In this document: one piece after another, positions 8,851 to 15,908 of the stretch | Numbering within the stretch: the first letter of the stretch is position 1 | How the letters are laid out: each line of letters begins with the position of its first letter | DNA from: Candidatus Pacearchaeota archaeon CG10_big_fil_rev_8_21_14_0_10_32_14 | GTDB taxonomy: Archaea > Nanobdellota > Nanobdellia > Pacearchaeales > GW2011-AR1 | Direction: 5' to 3' | DNA: 23,090 nt | NCBI GenBank assembly: GCA_002763085.1 | Contig: PFCY01000077.1 | Location: 1-23,090, forward strand | Translations under genes and position numbers: made by a program | The notes under the pieces: model-generated | Database searches by the model: none | Told to the model about the DNA's origin: nothing | Seen by the model: only the letters and a program-made list of their open reading frames with translations

Positions 8851-8888
8851 TTGATTGTTTTATAGAAGTAATCCATAAAATTCAAGTT

Positions 8889-9434
8889 TTACTTAAGTCG
8901 TAATTTCCAAATGAATAAAGATTCACCGAATATCTTTTTTTCGTTCATCTTTTCAACTTTAAAATATACAAATTTCTCATTTATTCGTTTCATTGGAGTG
9001 AACGAACTTGTCAAAAGAAGAATTTTTCCTTTGGGATTAATGTGAATTTTAACTTGATCTAAAAATTTCAGAATAGTTTCGTCCCCTTTTATTCCTCCGG
9101 TAGTATCAGGAAGTTTGTCGAATTTATTAAATGGAAGATATGGCGGATTGAAAACAATTAAATCAAATTTTTGAGATTTTGAGATTTTAGAGAATAGGGC
9201 TGATTTAATTACATTGAAGCCTTTTTCTCTGCAGAGATACAAAGCATCATCATTAATATCAACTCCGAAAATATTCTCATTTTTTATTCCAGAAGAAAGT
9301 GCAGTTTCTAGTTGAATACCTGAACCCACACCTATTTCTAAAAATTTGATTTCTTTAGATCTCGATTTTGATAATTCTTTTTTTATTGACTCGGATAATA
9401 AATAAGAATCGTCGTGCGGGACATATATTTCCAT
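8889..9434 (-). CDS. HemK/Mtq2-like class I methyltransferase (probable release-factor glutamine methyltransferase)
   Basis: 181-aa Rossmann-fold SAM methyltransferase. It opens with the PHDDSYLL segment (6-13) typical of the archaeal/eukaryotic Mtq2 branch. The SAM motif I is LEIGVGSG (32-39), GVDI (57-60) follows strand 2, and NPPY (96-99) marks glutamine or adenine N-methylation. The short length, with no N-terminal helical domain as in bacterial PrmC, fits Mtq2. Known members methylate the GGQ glutamine of class I release factor, in eukaryotes together with Trm112; no Trm112-like gene is visible here. It lies 7 bp after the UBA-like gene and before mre11. Specificity for aRF1 is inference from family resemblance; other small N-methyltransferases share NPPY. 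Confidence 0.82.
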   Translation of the reverse strand: MEIYVPHDDSYLLSESIKKELSKSRSKEIKFLEIGVGSGIQLETALSSGIKNENIFGVDINDDALYLCREKGFNVIKSALFSKISKSQKFDLIVFNPPYLPFNKFDKLPDTTGGIKGDETILKFLDQVKIHINPKGKILLLTSSFTPMKRINEKFVYFKVEKMNEKKIFGESLFIWKLRLK

Positions 9435-9441
9435 AAATCAC

Positions 9442-9897
9442 CTACTTAAATAGAGCCATCAAATGGTCTTTGAAAAAAAATACTGCGACTAAAGAACCAA
9501 CTAAAAGAAATAGAATTAGAAATAAAAGAATGATCATAGCTATTTTAGATCCGGAACTTTTATTTTTTTTCATGGAGTCTCTCGGAAGGTTCGTCGGATA
9601 ATTTGAAACTTTTTGATTTAGATTAGTATTTGTTGTAGGTATGCCTAGAGAAGGTATGGATGGTGTAAACTGATTTGGAGATATTTGTGGTTTTTGTGGA
9701 ATAGAAACGGGGGGAGATGCGGACTGAGGAGGAGAAAACATCCCCATTGATGATTGATTATTCATCACAAACCTTGCAGCTTCTTCTATTTCGTCTTTGT
9801 TATAGCCGGCATTATAGAAACTTTGCATCGCTGCTTGAAGGGTGTTACCTCTTGACAAAGCAACTTTCAATCCACCGACAATATCTTCTCTTACCAT
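9442..9897 (-). CDS. UBA-like, proline-rich, tail-anchored protein of unknown function
   Basis: 151 aa. Residues 1-45 form a compact helical module (REDIVGGLKVALSRG, then AGYNKDEIEEAARFV) that resembles a UBA-type three-helix bundle. A low-complexity Pro/Ser/Gln/Asn-rich linker follows (about 48-108), then Lys-rich residues 110-118 and a single strongly hydrophobic segment (119-142) with a short tail. This fits a tail-anchored protein with the helical domain in the cytosol. Its ATG is 1 base after the RNase J stop, so the two are translationally coupled. UBA-type helical modules are typical of protein-protein contacts; a role in tethering a neighbouring RNA enzyme to the membrane is speculation. 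The similarity is judged by eye only. Confidence 0.65.
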   Translation of the reverse strand: MVREDIVGGLKVALSRGNTLQAAMQSFYNAGYNKDEIEEAARFVMNNQSSMGMFSPPQSASPPVSIPQKPQISPNQFTPSIPSLGIPTTNTNLNQKVSNYPTNLPRDSMKKNKSSGSKIAMIILLFLILFLLVGSLVAVFFFKDHLMALFK

Positions 9898-9898
9898 A

Positions 9899-11278
9899 TT
9901 ATAACACTACTCTTTTTCCGTTTTCCATGAGATGACACGTTTTGCCCACCTTGTAGCCGAGTTCTTTGGCTAATTCTAGCATCGGCAATGTTTTAGCCAT
10001 CTCTCCATGTGAAGGTATGACGTGCTCAGGGTTTAATAATTTAATTAAATCTCGCGCATCCTCTCTTCCACCATGACCTGAAACATGAACGTCATCAAAA
10101 ATCCTAACTTTTTCTTTTCTAAGACGCTTATCCATCTTTTCCTTATTTGCAACATTAACTGGAACAGGAATAGTTGACGACGAAAAAATGATATTAACAT
10201 CAGAACCGAAAGTATAAGGAAGTTGACCTCTTGACATTCTTTCAAGAATACTTCCCGGTTCACCTTGATGACCAGTACATACGACGACGCATTCAGCTTT
10301 GTTTTTACTTGCTCTTTTAAGATACGATTCAACCTGTTTCTTGTACGAAGCCATCCGTATGTCTTTACTGAACGTACAGATATTTGAAGATATAGAAGCG
10401 TCGACGTATTTTTTTAGAGATCGGCCAACGAAAATCACTTCACGATTTAATTTTTTTGAAAATTCGACGATACTTTTTAATCTGGCGATATGTGAAGAAA
10501 AAGTTGATACGATAATCCCTTGATTTCTATTATTTACTGTTAGCATAACTTCTTCGAGCAAATCTCTTGCAATTCTTTCTGAGGGCGTCTTTCTTTCTGA
10601 TCCTGCATAAAGTGAATCTATTATCAAAGCTTTAACTCCTTTCTTTGCAACGCGCCTTAGAGCTTCATAATTTGGCGGTGATCCAAAAGTTGGCGTGTTG
10701 TCTAATTTGTAATCGTTTGCATAAACAATCGCGCCTTCCGGAGTGTGAAGAACCATTATCGCTGTTTGCGGTGTTGAATGTGTCATGTTCAAAAATTCTA
10801 TTTGATAGTTCTTTTGTCCTTTCATATAATAAGAAGAATTTGGATTGATTGTTCTCAGCGGATTTTGAATCATGCCCTGATTATCTGACATTAATCTTTT
10901 TAGGACTTCTATTGTGTATGGTGTTCCGACAACTTCGGCGTTGTATCTTTGCGCCATATACTGAACTGCGCCAACATGATCTAAGTGAGCGTGGCCAATT
11001 GCCATTGCGCGAACTTTACCTCTCCATTGAAGTTTATCTAAGAGGTAATCGTCAGGAATAGCACCGATCGTTCTCATTCGTTTTTCATCTGGGATTGATT
11101 GTCTGCCACCGTTAGCAACATCCATTTTTTCTGCTTCTTGGATTTCAACTACCGGAGGAAGATATAGCCCCGCATCAAAAATTAAAACGTCCTCTGACTG
11201 ACCAGAATTTATTTTAATTGCAGTCATATTTTTTCCGACTTCATTGTAACCGCCAACTGCTAGAATTTCTACTGTCAT
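9899..11278 (-). CDS. rnj: Archaeal ribonuclease J (metallo-beta-lactamase/beta-CASP 5'-3' exoribonuclease)
   Basis: 459 aa, close to the usual archaeal RNase J length. The metallo-beta-lactamase core starts at residue 2 (VEILAVGGYNEVGKNM) and carries HAHLDH (96-101). A later MTHSTPQTA segment supplies the next His, and ANDYKLD the bridging Asp. The beta-CASP part includes IIDSLYAGS (motif A region), CTGHQGEPGS, and near the C-terminus SGHGGREDAR and IPSHGE (motifs B and C). The protein degrades RNA from 5' monophosphate ends and complements the 3'-5' exosome encoded nearby. It lacks the KH domains of FttA. A weak AAGAG (11290-11286) lies 7 nt before the ATG. It is the first gene of the minus-strand train and divergent from the M28 peptidase. 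Confidence 0.93.
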   Translation of the reverse strand: MTVEILAVGGYNEVGKNMTAIKINSGQSEDVLIFDAGLYLPPVVEIQEAEKMDVANGGRQSIPDEKRMRTIGAIPDDYLLDKLQWRGKVRAMAIGHAHLDHVGAVQYMAQRYNAEVVGTPYTIEVLKRLMSDNQGMIQNPLRTINPNSSYYMKGQKNYQIEFLNMTHSTPQTAIMVLHTPEGAIVYANDYKLDNTPTFGSPPNYEALRRVAKKGVKALIIDSLYAGSERKTPSERIARDLLEEVMLTVNNRNQGIIVSTFSSHIARLKSIVEFSKKLNREVIFVGRSLKKYVDASISSNICTFSKDIRMASYKKQVESYLKRASKNKAECVVVCTGHQGEPGSILERMSRGQLPYTFGSDVNIIFSSSTIPVPVNVANKEKMDKRLRKEKVRIFDDVHVSGHGGREDARDLIKLLNPEHVIPSHGEMAKTLPMLELAKELGYKVGKTCHLMENGKRVVL

Positions 11279-11370
11279 TTTAATACTCTTTTATAAAAAT
11301 AACAAACTTGGGGGGTTTAAATTGTTTTGGGATATAACAATTATTAAAAATAGATAAAATCTCTTCAATC
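11279..11370. promoter_or_regulatory. Divergent promoter region between rnj and the M28 peptidase gene
   Basis: For the plus strand, an A/T element (TTAAAAATA, 11345-11353) is centred about 22-25 nt before ATG 11371 and would give a leaderless M28 peptidase mRNA. For the minus strand, AAGAG (11290-11286) lies 7 nt before the rnj ATG. A short G-run (11311-11316) sits between the two. No hairpin stands out. Confidence 0.4.
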
Positions 11371-12195
11371 ATGCTAGAAATTGTAAGAGATCTTGAAGGA
11401 AGAAGCAGAAGAGAACGCAGAGAGATTGTTTCTAAATGGATAGAATATTTTGGATTGGAATATATATGCGAGGATTATATTTCGTTTCTTGGAATAGGAC
11501 AAAATATAATCATTCCATGTAAAAAAGAAAAAAGAATTGCGATAGGTTCTCATTATGATGCGGTAGAAGGAAGTCCAGGAGCTAACGATAATGGAAGTGC
11601 CGTTGCTGTAACGCTTGAATTAGCAAGACGACTTCAAGACTTCGATGGAGAAATTGGAGTCACTTATTTCTTTTTTGATCAAGAAGAAGAGGGGTTGATT
11701 GGAAGTTCATCGTATCTTCATTTAAATAAACCTAAAGATATTCTTGGACTGTATAATTTGGAATTAGTGGGATTAGGAAAAAATATTGCTTTATGGCCAG
11801 TTAAACCCGATGAAAGAGGGACATTGCTTCAAACTTTTGAAGAGGTTGCAAAAAATAAAGGACGCTATACGTTTAGATTTCCTCAACCTGTTATTAATAC
11901 TGCTGATCATGAATCATTTAGGAGATATGGAATAAATGATGCGTTCACTATCACTACAATCACCGATGAGGATTTAAAACTTGCTCCAGAATTTGTAAAC
12001 CCCGATTTATCTAGACGAGAGATACAATATGTTATGCAAAGATCGGATGTATTTCGACATTATCATCAAAAGACAGATAAAGCAAAACATTTATGCGAAG
12101 AATCTCTTGAGATGGTTACGGGTTTATTATATGATTCAATACTTGCGATAAATTCAAATCCAAAGAAACAGGAAGTTGTTAATGTAAGTGTATAA
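11371..12195 (+). CDS. M28 family zinc aminopeptidase-like protein
   Basis: 274-aa co-catalytic zinc peptidase of the M28 type (aminopeptidase Y/glutaminyl cyclase-like). The ligands are visible in order: SHYDAVEGSPG (His61, Asp63), GANDNGSA (Asp73 bridging both zincs), DQEEEG (104-109, catalytic and binding Glu), NLELVG (Glu132 where many members have Asp), and TADHESF (His180). There is no signal peptide, so it probably trims peptides in the cytoplasm, perhaps downstream of the proteasome (inference). It is followed by a likely late HYHQKTD segment that matches the YHxxxD element of the family. The gene stands alone between divergent rnj and the unknown gene at 12292. A leaderless start at ATG 11371 is supported by the upstream A/T element. 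Confidence 0.85.
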   Translation: MLEIVRDLEGRSRRERREIVSKWIEYFGLEYICEDYISFLGIGQNIIIPCKKEKRIAIGSHYDAVEGSPGANDNGSAVAVTLELARRLQDFDGEIGVTYFFFDQEEEGLIGSSSYLHLNKPKDILGLYNLELVGLGKNIALWPVKPDERGTLLQTFEEVAKNKGRYTFRFPQPVINTADHESFRRYGINDAFTITTITDEDLKLAPEFVNPDLSRREIQYVMQRSDVFRHYHQKTDKAKHLCEESLEMVTGLLYDSILAINSNPKKQEVVNVSV

Positions 12196-12199
12196 GACT

Positions 12200-12291
12200 A
12201 TGACATATGTCATCCACAGTAGAAATATTTATAAATATCTATCTGTCTGGACCGATGGGGTGAAAGCCTCAGTTAATTCTGAGATAATAAA
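12200..12291 (+). promoter_or_regulatory. Promoter with tandem palindromes and a 5'-UTR hairpin upstream of the unknown 242-aa gene
   Basis: Three elements can be read. First, a perfect 14-bp palindrome ATGACATATGTCAT at 12200-12213. Second, a perfect 14-bp AT palindrome ATATTTATAAATAT at 12225-12238 that contains the TATA box and predicts transcription from about 12257. Third, in the predicted leader, a 5-bp stem (12268-12272 with 12279-12283, 6-nt loop). The leader also carries GGTGA (12259-12263), complementary to the usual archaeal anti-SD. It is too far from the ATG (28 nt) unless the hairpin folds out 16 nt. The palindromes look like operator sites; no regulator is identified. Confidence 0.5.
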
Positions 12292-13020
12292 ATGGCAAGA
12301 GCAACAAAGCAATACGAAATAATAAGGGCAATTCCAACTTTTCTGGAGAGAGATTTACTTAAGGTCACACATAATGGAATGACTTTGGAAGTTTCTTATC
12401 CTGCTTTCGGAACAAATACATATGCAAACAATATTGCTGAAATGGAAAAGCAGTATCATCATTTAGACGACATAATTTCTTTCAGACCTGCAACAATTTC
12501 AGAATCAATTTCAATTGCAAAATATGGATTTGGAGAAAAAGGAGAATATGATGCTAAAAGAGATATATTTGATTTGGGATACCTTCAAGCGGGTAAAATT
12601 GTAATAACCCAAGATGGAGTTTTCACAAATACTGAAATTACTGATAAAAAAGAACTAAAGAAAATGCTTGATGGTGTAAAAAAAGTTAACGGAATTTATT
12701 TAATCAATGACAAAGTGGGATTTGCACCTAATGAAACTTTTAGTCTAGGGATAGGGGTTCAATATGCGGGCGATTTTTTAAGAAGCGGACTTGCAAGAGT
12801 TCTTGAACATACTGACAAAAATAAAGCAAAGAACTTAAAACAAATTATAAAAAGTTATAGTTTTGGCGTTGATGTTGGGGGTTTTAAATCTGTTGAACCA
12901 GTTTCAAAAGTTATCGCTCTTTACCGAGACACGAACCTCTGGGCTTTTGCCGGTCTTACCGTTCGTGGTAATGTCCCATATGACCACAACGGTGGCTTTG
13001 CTTTTGGAGTGAAGAAATAA
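12292..13020 (+). CDS. Conserved-looking protein of unknown function (242 aa)
   Basis: 242 aa, soluble, with no membrane segment and no motif I can name. The protein looks well ordered, with mixed alpha/beta composition, several glycine-rich turns near the C-terminus (FGVDVGGFK at about 190-200 and a closing DHNGGFAFGVKK), many aromatic residues and no low complexity. The middle (about 75-150) resembles beta-hairpins (TQDGVFTNTEITDKKEL, YLINDKVGFAP). No zinc or nucleotide-binding signature was seen. It is set off from its neighbours by its own palindromic promoter and a structured leader. A T-rich tract after its stop separates it from the RNase P gene. The start ATG is supported by the leader and by the preceding stops. 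Codon use is like that of the neighbours. Function unknown. Confidence 0.7.
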   Translation: MARATKQYEIIRAIPTFLERDLLKVTHNGMTLEVSYPAFGTNTYANNIAEMEKQYHHLDDIISFRPATISESISIAKYGFGEKGEYDAKRDIFDLGYLQAGKIVITQDGVFTNTEITDKKELKKMLDGVKKVNGIYLINDKVGFAPNETFSLGIGVQYAGDFLRSGLARVLEHTDKNKAKNLKQIIKSYSFGVDVGGFKSVEPVSKVIALYRDTNLWAFAGLTVRGNVPYDHNGGFAFGVKK

Positions 13021-13028
13021 TTCAATAC

Positions 13029-13058
13029 TTATATAAAATACATTTTCTTTTTTATTTT
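13029..13058 (+). promoter_or_regulatory. Leaderless promoter of rnp2 with overlapping T-rich tract
   Basis: TTATATAAAA at 13029-13038 is centred about 25 nt before ATG 13059, as for a leaderless mRNA. The following T-rich stretch (13042-13058) could also serve as a U-rich termination site for the preceding gene, the kind of site FttA-dependent termination uses. Confidence 0.5.
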
Positions 13059-13361
13059 ATGAAAACTCCATTAAAATCTTTAAAGCCATCAATGAAAGAA
13101 AATAAAAGATATTTAGTTGTTGGCGGAAAAGTGAGTAAAGAAAATATTGAAAAAGCGATTCTTGAGTTTATTGGGGTTAATGGAATGAGCAAAACTGGTT
13201 TAAGTTTTATAAAAAGTGAAAATGGAAAGATGATTATCGCTGTAAATAGAGAAGCTGTAGATTCTGTGAGAGCTTCATTGTGTATTTATAGGGAGAAGAT
13301 GGAAGTTGTGAATGTGAGCGGGACGATAAAGGGATTGGGAAATAACAGCCGAAAAACTTAA
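13059..13361 (+). CDS. rnp2: Ribonuclease P protein component 2 (Pop5/Rpp14)
   Basis: 100-aa homologue of archaeal RNase P protein Pop5, which with Rpp30 supports the RNase P RNA in cutting the 5' leader from tRNA precursors. Diagnostic features are the start KTPLKSLKPSMKENKRYL (PxLRxKxRYL type), a central alpha/beta fold of RNP type, a conserved basic/Val segment AVNREAVDSVRASL, and the C-terminal VSGTIKGL characteristic of the family. The length of 100 suits the family. Its position directly upstream of psmA is the expected place in the archaeal exosome superoperon, supporting the call. The usual partner rpp30 (rnp3), often next to it in that superoperon, is not seen in this window. Confidence 0.85.
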   Translation: MKTPLKSLKPSMKENKRYLVVGGKVSKENIEKAILEFIGVNGMSKTGLSFIKSENGKMIIAVNREAVDSVRASLCIYREKMEVVNVSGTIKGLGNNSRKT

Positions 13362-13406
13362 AAATCCCCAAATTCATATAAATAAGTAGTAAAGGAAACT
13401 AAATTG

Positions 13407-13426
13407 TCAGATTATTTATATTCTGA
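13407..13426 (+). promoter_or_regulatory. psmA promoter: TATA box flanked by a short inverted repeat
   Basis: TTTATA at 13415-13420 is centred 26 nt before ATG 13444, predicting a leaderless psmA mRNA. It is flanked symmetrically by TCAGA (13407-13411) and TCTGA (13422-13426), a 5-bp inverted repeat that could be an operator or chance. A second TATA-like element (CATATAAATA, about 13376-13385) lies farther upstream. Confidence 0.45.
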
Positions 13427-13443
13427 ATTTATCAAATTTAACA

Positions 13444-14169
13444 ATGGAAATGCCAATAGATATGCAACATCAAGCGATGGGTTATGATAGAACTGCGACA
13501 ATGTTCTCACCAGAAGGTCATTTGCTTCAAGTCGAATACGCTGAAAAGACGGTGAGACTGGGAGTATCTAGTATAGGAATGGTTTGTAGTGATGGAGTTT
13601 TTATCATAGCAGACAGAAGAATAACAGACAAATTAATTTTACAAGAATCATCTAACAGAGTTCATGAAATAGATAATCATATAATCGGAAGTATTGCCGG
13701 AATAACATCAGATGGAAGAATCTTGGTTGAAAGGGCTCAACTCTTAGCTCAGCAACATAGAGTAAGTTATGATTCTCCAATTGAAACAGAATTGGTAATA
13801 AAAGATATTTCTAATATAAAACAGCAATTCACTCAATATGGCGGAGCCAGACCTTTTGGTGCATCTATGATGATCGTGGGAATAAGCGGAAAGAAAGTTG
13901 AACTTTTCACGTCGGATGTTACCGGAAATTATTTTTCTTATTATGCTAACGCAATAGGCGAAAATGATGCGAAAATAAAAGATAAGCTTAGAGAAAAATG
14001 GAAGAAAGAACTGACAATAAAACAAGGAGTTAAATTGGCGCTCGATATTTTTAAAGAAGTTCAAGATAAAGGATTCAAACAAGATAGATATGATATTGCA
14101 TTCATAGAGACTAAAGATCAAAAAATAAAACGATATACTGGAGAGGAAATTAAGGATTTTATTAAGTAA
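13444..14169 (+). CDS. psmA: 20S proteasome alpha subunit
   Basis: 241-aa structural subunit of the proteasome outer ring, which gates substrate entry and docks the regulatory ATPase. It is identified by the N-terminal gate element GYDRTATMFSPEGHLLQVEYAEKTV (Tyr14-Asp15-Arg16 is the invariant YDR turn). The fold continues with SDGVFIIADRRI and AGITSDGRILVERAQ, all typical of alpha rather than beta subunits; no Gly-Thr propeptide junction is present. It partners with PsmB encoded at 4832-5512 on the other strand. No proteasomal ATPase (PAN) lies in the window. The next ATG follows the stop by 1 base. The start at ATG 13444 fits the leaderless promoter; the alternative ATG 13450 would shorten the N-terminus by two residues. 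Confidence 0.96.
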   Translation: MEMPIDMQHQAMGYDRTATMFSPEGHLLQVEYAEKTVRLGVSSIGMVCSDGVFIIADRRITDKLILQESSNRVHEIDNHIIGSIAGITSDGRILVERAQLLAQQHRVSYDSPIETELVIKDISNIKQQFTQYGGARPFGASMMIVGISGKKVELFTSDVTGNYFSYYANAIGENDAKIKDKLREKWKKELTIKQGVKLALDIFKEVQDKGFKQDRYDIAFIETKDQKIKRYTGEEIKDFIK

Positions 14170-14170
14170 A

Positions 14171-14506
14171 ATGGGATTATCAATTGAAGAAGAAATTAAT
14201 AGAATATGCGAATTAACCTTAAAACAAAGTAAGTTGGATAAATCTGATGAAGGATATATGGCTCCAATAGATAAAAGTATTTTAGACAGGGTTCTTAGAA
14301 GTATTGGGTATGTTAGGGAAAAATATCCTGATTTAAAAGAATTAAAAAAACCGACGAGTATTGCGTCTGATTGTGAAGGTGGTGTTGATATCCAGTTTGG
14401 AAGAAATCAAATTTTACTTAATGTATCTGGAGATGAAAAAGAAATATGTTCATATGGTGGAAAAATAAATGGGAAAGATTATATGGGAGAATTTTTATTG
14501 AATTAA
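14171..14506 (+). CDS. Unknown 111-aa protein inside the exosome/proteasome superoperon
   Basis: 111 aa, soluble, acidic. The N-terminal half (1-60) looks helical (MGLSIEEEINRICELTLKQ). The C-terminal half looks like a small beta-sheet with the segment ASDCEGGVDIQFGRNQILLNVSGD at about 67-90. That pattern (a GG-V-x-I-x-F/W strand, a turn, then a second strand) recalls small bacterial proteins with a D/E-GG-hydrophobic-strand motif, but the likeness is weak. It is spaced 1 base from both psmA (TAAaATG) and SBDS, so it is certainly part of this operon and co-translated. The archaeal superoperon does not usually have a gene here. A proteasome or SBDS partner is possible by context only; function unknown. 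Confidence 0.72.
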   Translation: MGLSIEEEINRICELTLKQSKLDKSDEGYMAPIDKSILDRVLRSIGYVREKYPDLKELKKPTSIASDCEGGVDIQFGRNQILLNVSGDEKEICSYGGKINGKDYMGEFLLN

Positions 14507-14507
14507 T

Positions 14508-15188
14508 ATGGCAAGTACATTAGCACGAATTAAGAAAGTAGGGAAACATTTTGAGATTATTGTTGATATGGATAAGGCGATTGCTTATAAAAAAGGACAG
14601 GGGACGATTGGCGGGTTTTTAGAAAGTGAATACATTTTTTCTGATACTAAAAAAGGATTTAAGGCAAGTGATGAGGACATGGAAGCGGCGTTTGGAACAA
14701 CTGATCTTGAAACAATTGCGGGAAAAATAGTAAAAGATGGAGAAGTTCAGGTTTCTGTTGAGCATAGGAATGAAGAAAAGGAACAGAAGATTAAACAAGT
14801 TGTTGATTTTTTAAGCAAAAATGCGTCTGATCCCAGAAGCGGAAAGCCATATACTCCTGATAAGATAAAGACGGCAATGCATGAAGCGCATGTCAGCATA
14901 AAAAATGTCCCCGTTGAGCAACAAATCCAAGAGATCGTTGATGCGTTAAGTGTAATAATACCTATAAAATTAGAAACCAAAAGATTTAAAATAACAATTC
15001 CTGCTATACATACGGGAAAAGTTTATGGAGTAATAGGCCATTATAAAGAAAATGAAGATTGGAAAGACAATGGCGATTTACAGATGGTCGTGAAAGTTCC
15101 GGCCGGTCTGGTAATGGACTTTTTTGATAAATTAAATTCAGTGACTCACGGAAGCGCTTTAACTGAAGAAATAAAGGAAAAATTATAA
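14508..15188 (+). CDS. sbds: SBDS/Sdo1 ribosome maturation protein
   Basis: 226-aa homologue of the Shwachman-Bodian-Diamond syndrome protein, which in eukaryotes helps release the anti-association factor eIF6 from the large ribosomal subunit with an EF-2-like GTPase. Domain I (about 1-90) holds the typical opening ARIKKVGKHFEIIVDMDKAIAYKKG and GFLESEYIFSDTKKG. Domain II (about 95-160) has the KPYTPDKIKTAMHEAHVSI stretch, and domain III (about 165-226) an RNA-binding ferredoxin-like fold. Length is normal for archaea. Its TAA overlaps the rrp4 ATG by one base, so the two are translationally coupled. Adjacent sbds and rrp4 are a hallmark of the archaeal exosome superoperon. Confidence 0.95.
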   Translation: MASTLARIKKVGKHFEIIVDMDKAIAYKKGQGTIGGFLESEYIFSDTKKGFKASDEDMEAAFGTTDLETIAGKIVKDGEVQVSVEHRNEEKEQKIKQVVDFLSKNASDPRSGKPYTPDKIKTAMHEAHVSIKNVPVEQQIQEIVDALSVIIPIKLETKRFKITIPAIHTGKVYGVIGHYKENEDWKDNGDLQMVVKVPAGLVMDFFDKLNSVTHGSALTEEIKEKL

Positions 15189-15907
15189 TGAGAAATGAAG
15201 AATTCGAAAATGAAGAAATTGAACAAGAGGTAGAAGTAGAATCAGAAAAAGAAAGAAAGGTAGTCATACCTGGAGAAGTCATAGTAAAAGGACACGATTA
15301 CCTGCCTGGAGAAAATACTGAAAAGAGAGGAGATAGTATTGTAGCTTTAAGATATGGTCTAGCTGAAGAATTTAGGGGTCTTGTGAAAGTAATCCCATTA
15401 TCTGGAATTTATACTCCAAGAAGAGGAAATGTAGTTCTAGGAATTGTTTCTAATTTAACTTTTAATGGATGGGTTATTGACGTCGGAGCACCGGACAGAG
15501 CATTCTTACCTTTAATGGAAGTTCCAAGATTTGTAAACAAAAATGATATAGCTGAAGTCATGGATATTGGCGACGCTGTGGCCGTAAAAATATGGAGTGT
15601 TAAAAGAAGAAGTATTGATCTGAGTATTAAATCAAGGGGTTTGGGAAAATTAGAAGACGGAATGATATTTAAAATAAATCCGAACAAAGTTCCACGAGTC
15701 ATCGGAAGGGAAGGGAGTATGGTAAGTTTAATAAAAGAAGAAACAGGATGCAATATAACTGTAGGACAAAATGGTTATATATGGATCAAAGGCGAAAAAG
15801 TTGAAGATGAGATCTTGGCAAAAAACGCGATAATGTTCATAACTGAAAGATCTTTTGTTTCAGGATTGACAGATAAAGTTAAGGAGTGGTTTGATAAACA
15901 AAAATAA
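15188..15907 (+). CDS. rrp4: Exosome RNA-binding subunit Rrp4
   Basis: 239-aa cap subunit of the archaeal exosome that sits over the Rrp41/Rrp42 ring and guides RNA into it, favouring poly(A). Layout: an unusually acidic N-terminal stretch (about 1-25), an N-terminal domain starting at VVIPGEVIVKG, an S1 domain (about 75-150; GNVVLGIVSNLTFNGWVIDVG) and a KH domain (about 160-215) with the GxxG-type loop GREG at 173-176. The acidic N-terminus is longer than in many homologues, but the rest is standard. It overlaps the sbds stop by one base and ends one base before the preferred rrp41 start. Confidence 0.94.
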   Translation: MRNEEFENEEIEQEVEVESEKERKVVIPGEVIVKGHDYLPGENTEKRGDSIVALRYGLAEEFRGLVKVIPLSGIYTPRRGNVVLGIVSNLTFNGWVIDVGAPDRAFLPLMEVPRFVNKNDIAEVMDIGDAVAVKIWSVKRRSIDLSIKSRGLGKLEDGMIFKINPNKVPRVIGREGSMVSLIKEETGCNITVGQNGYIWIKGEKVEDEILAKNAIMFITERSFVSGLTDKVKEWFDKQK

Positions 15908-15908
15908 A

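Noticed and set aside
8805..8885. N-terminal extension of Mre11 (27 residues from an earlier in-frame ATG)
   Set aside because: The extension does not look conserved, the conserved start MARFAHIADCHLGG has its own AAAGGAG, and the TATA box predicts transcription after the earlier ATG.
12241..12291. Possible C/D box small RNA in the leader of the 12292 gene (CTGA and GATG-like boxes)
   Set aside because: Only one CTGA and no proper RTGATGA box pair with the usual spacing; it is better explained as an mRNA leader.
15891..15908. Earlier in-frame ATG of rrp41 inside rrp4
   Set aside because: ATG 15909 gives the TAAaATG junction used throughout this operon and a normal N-terminus.
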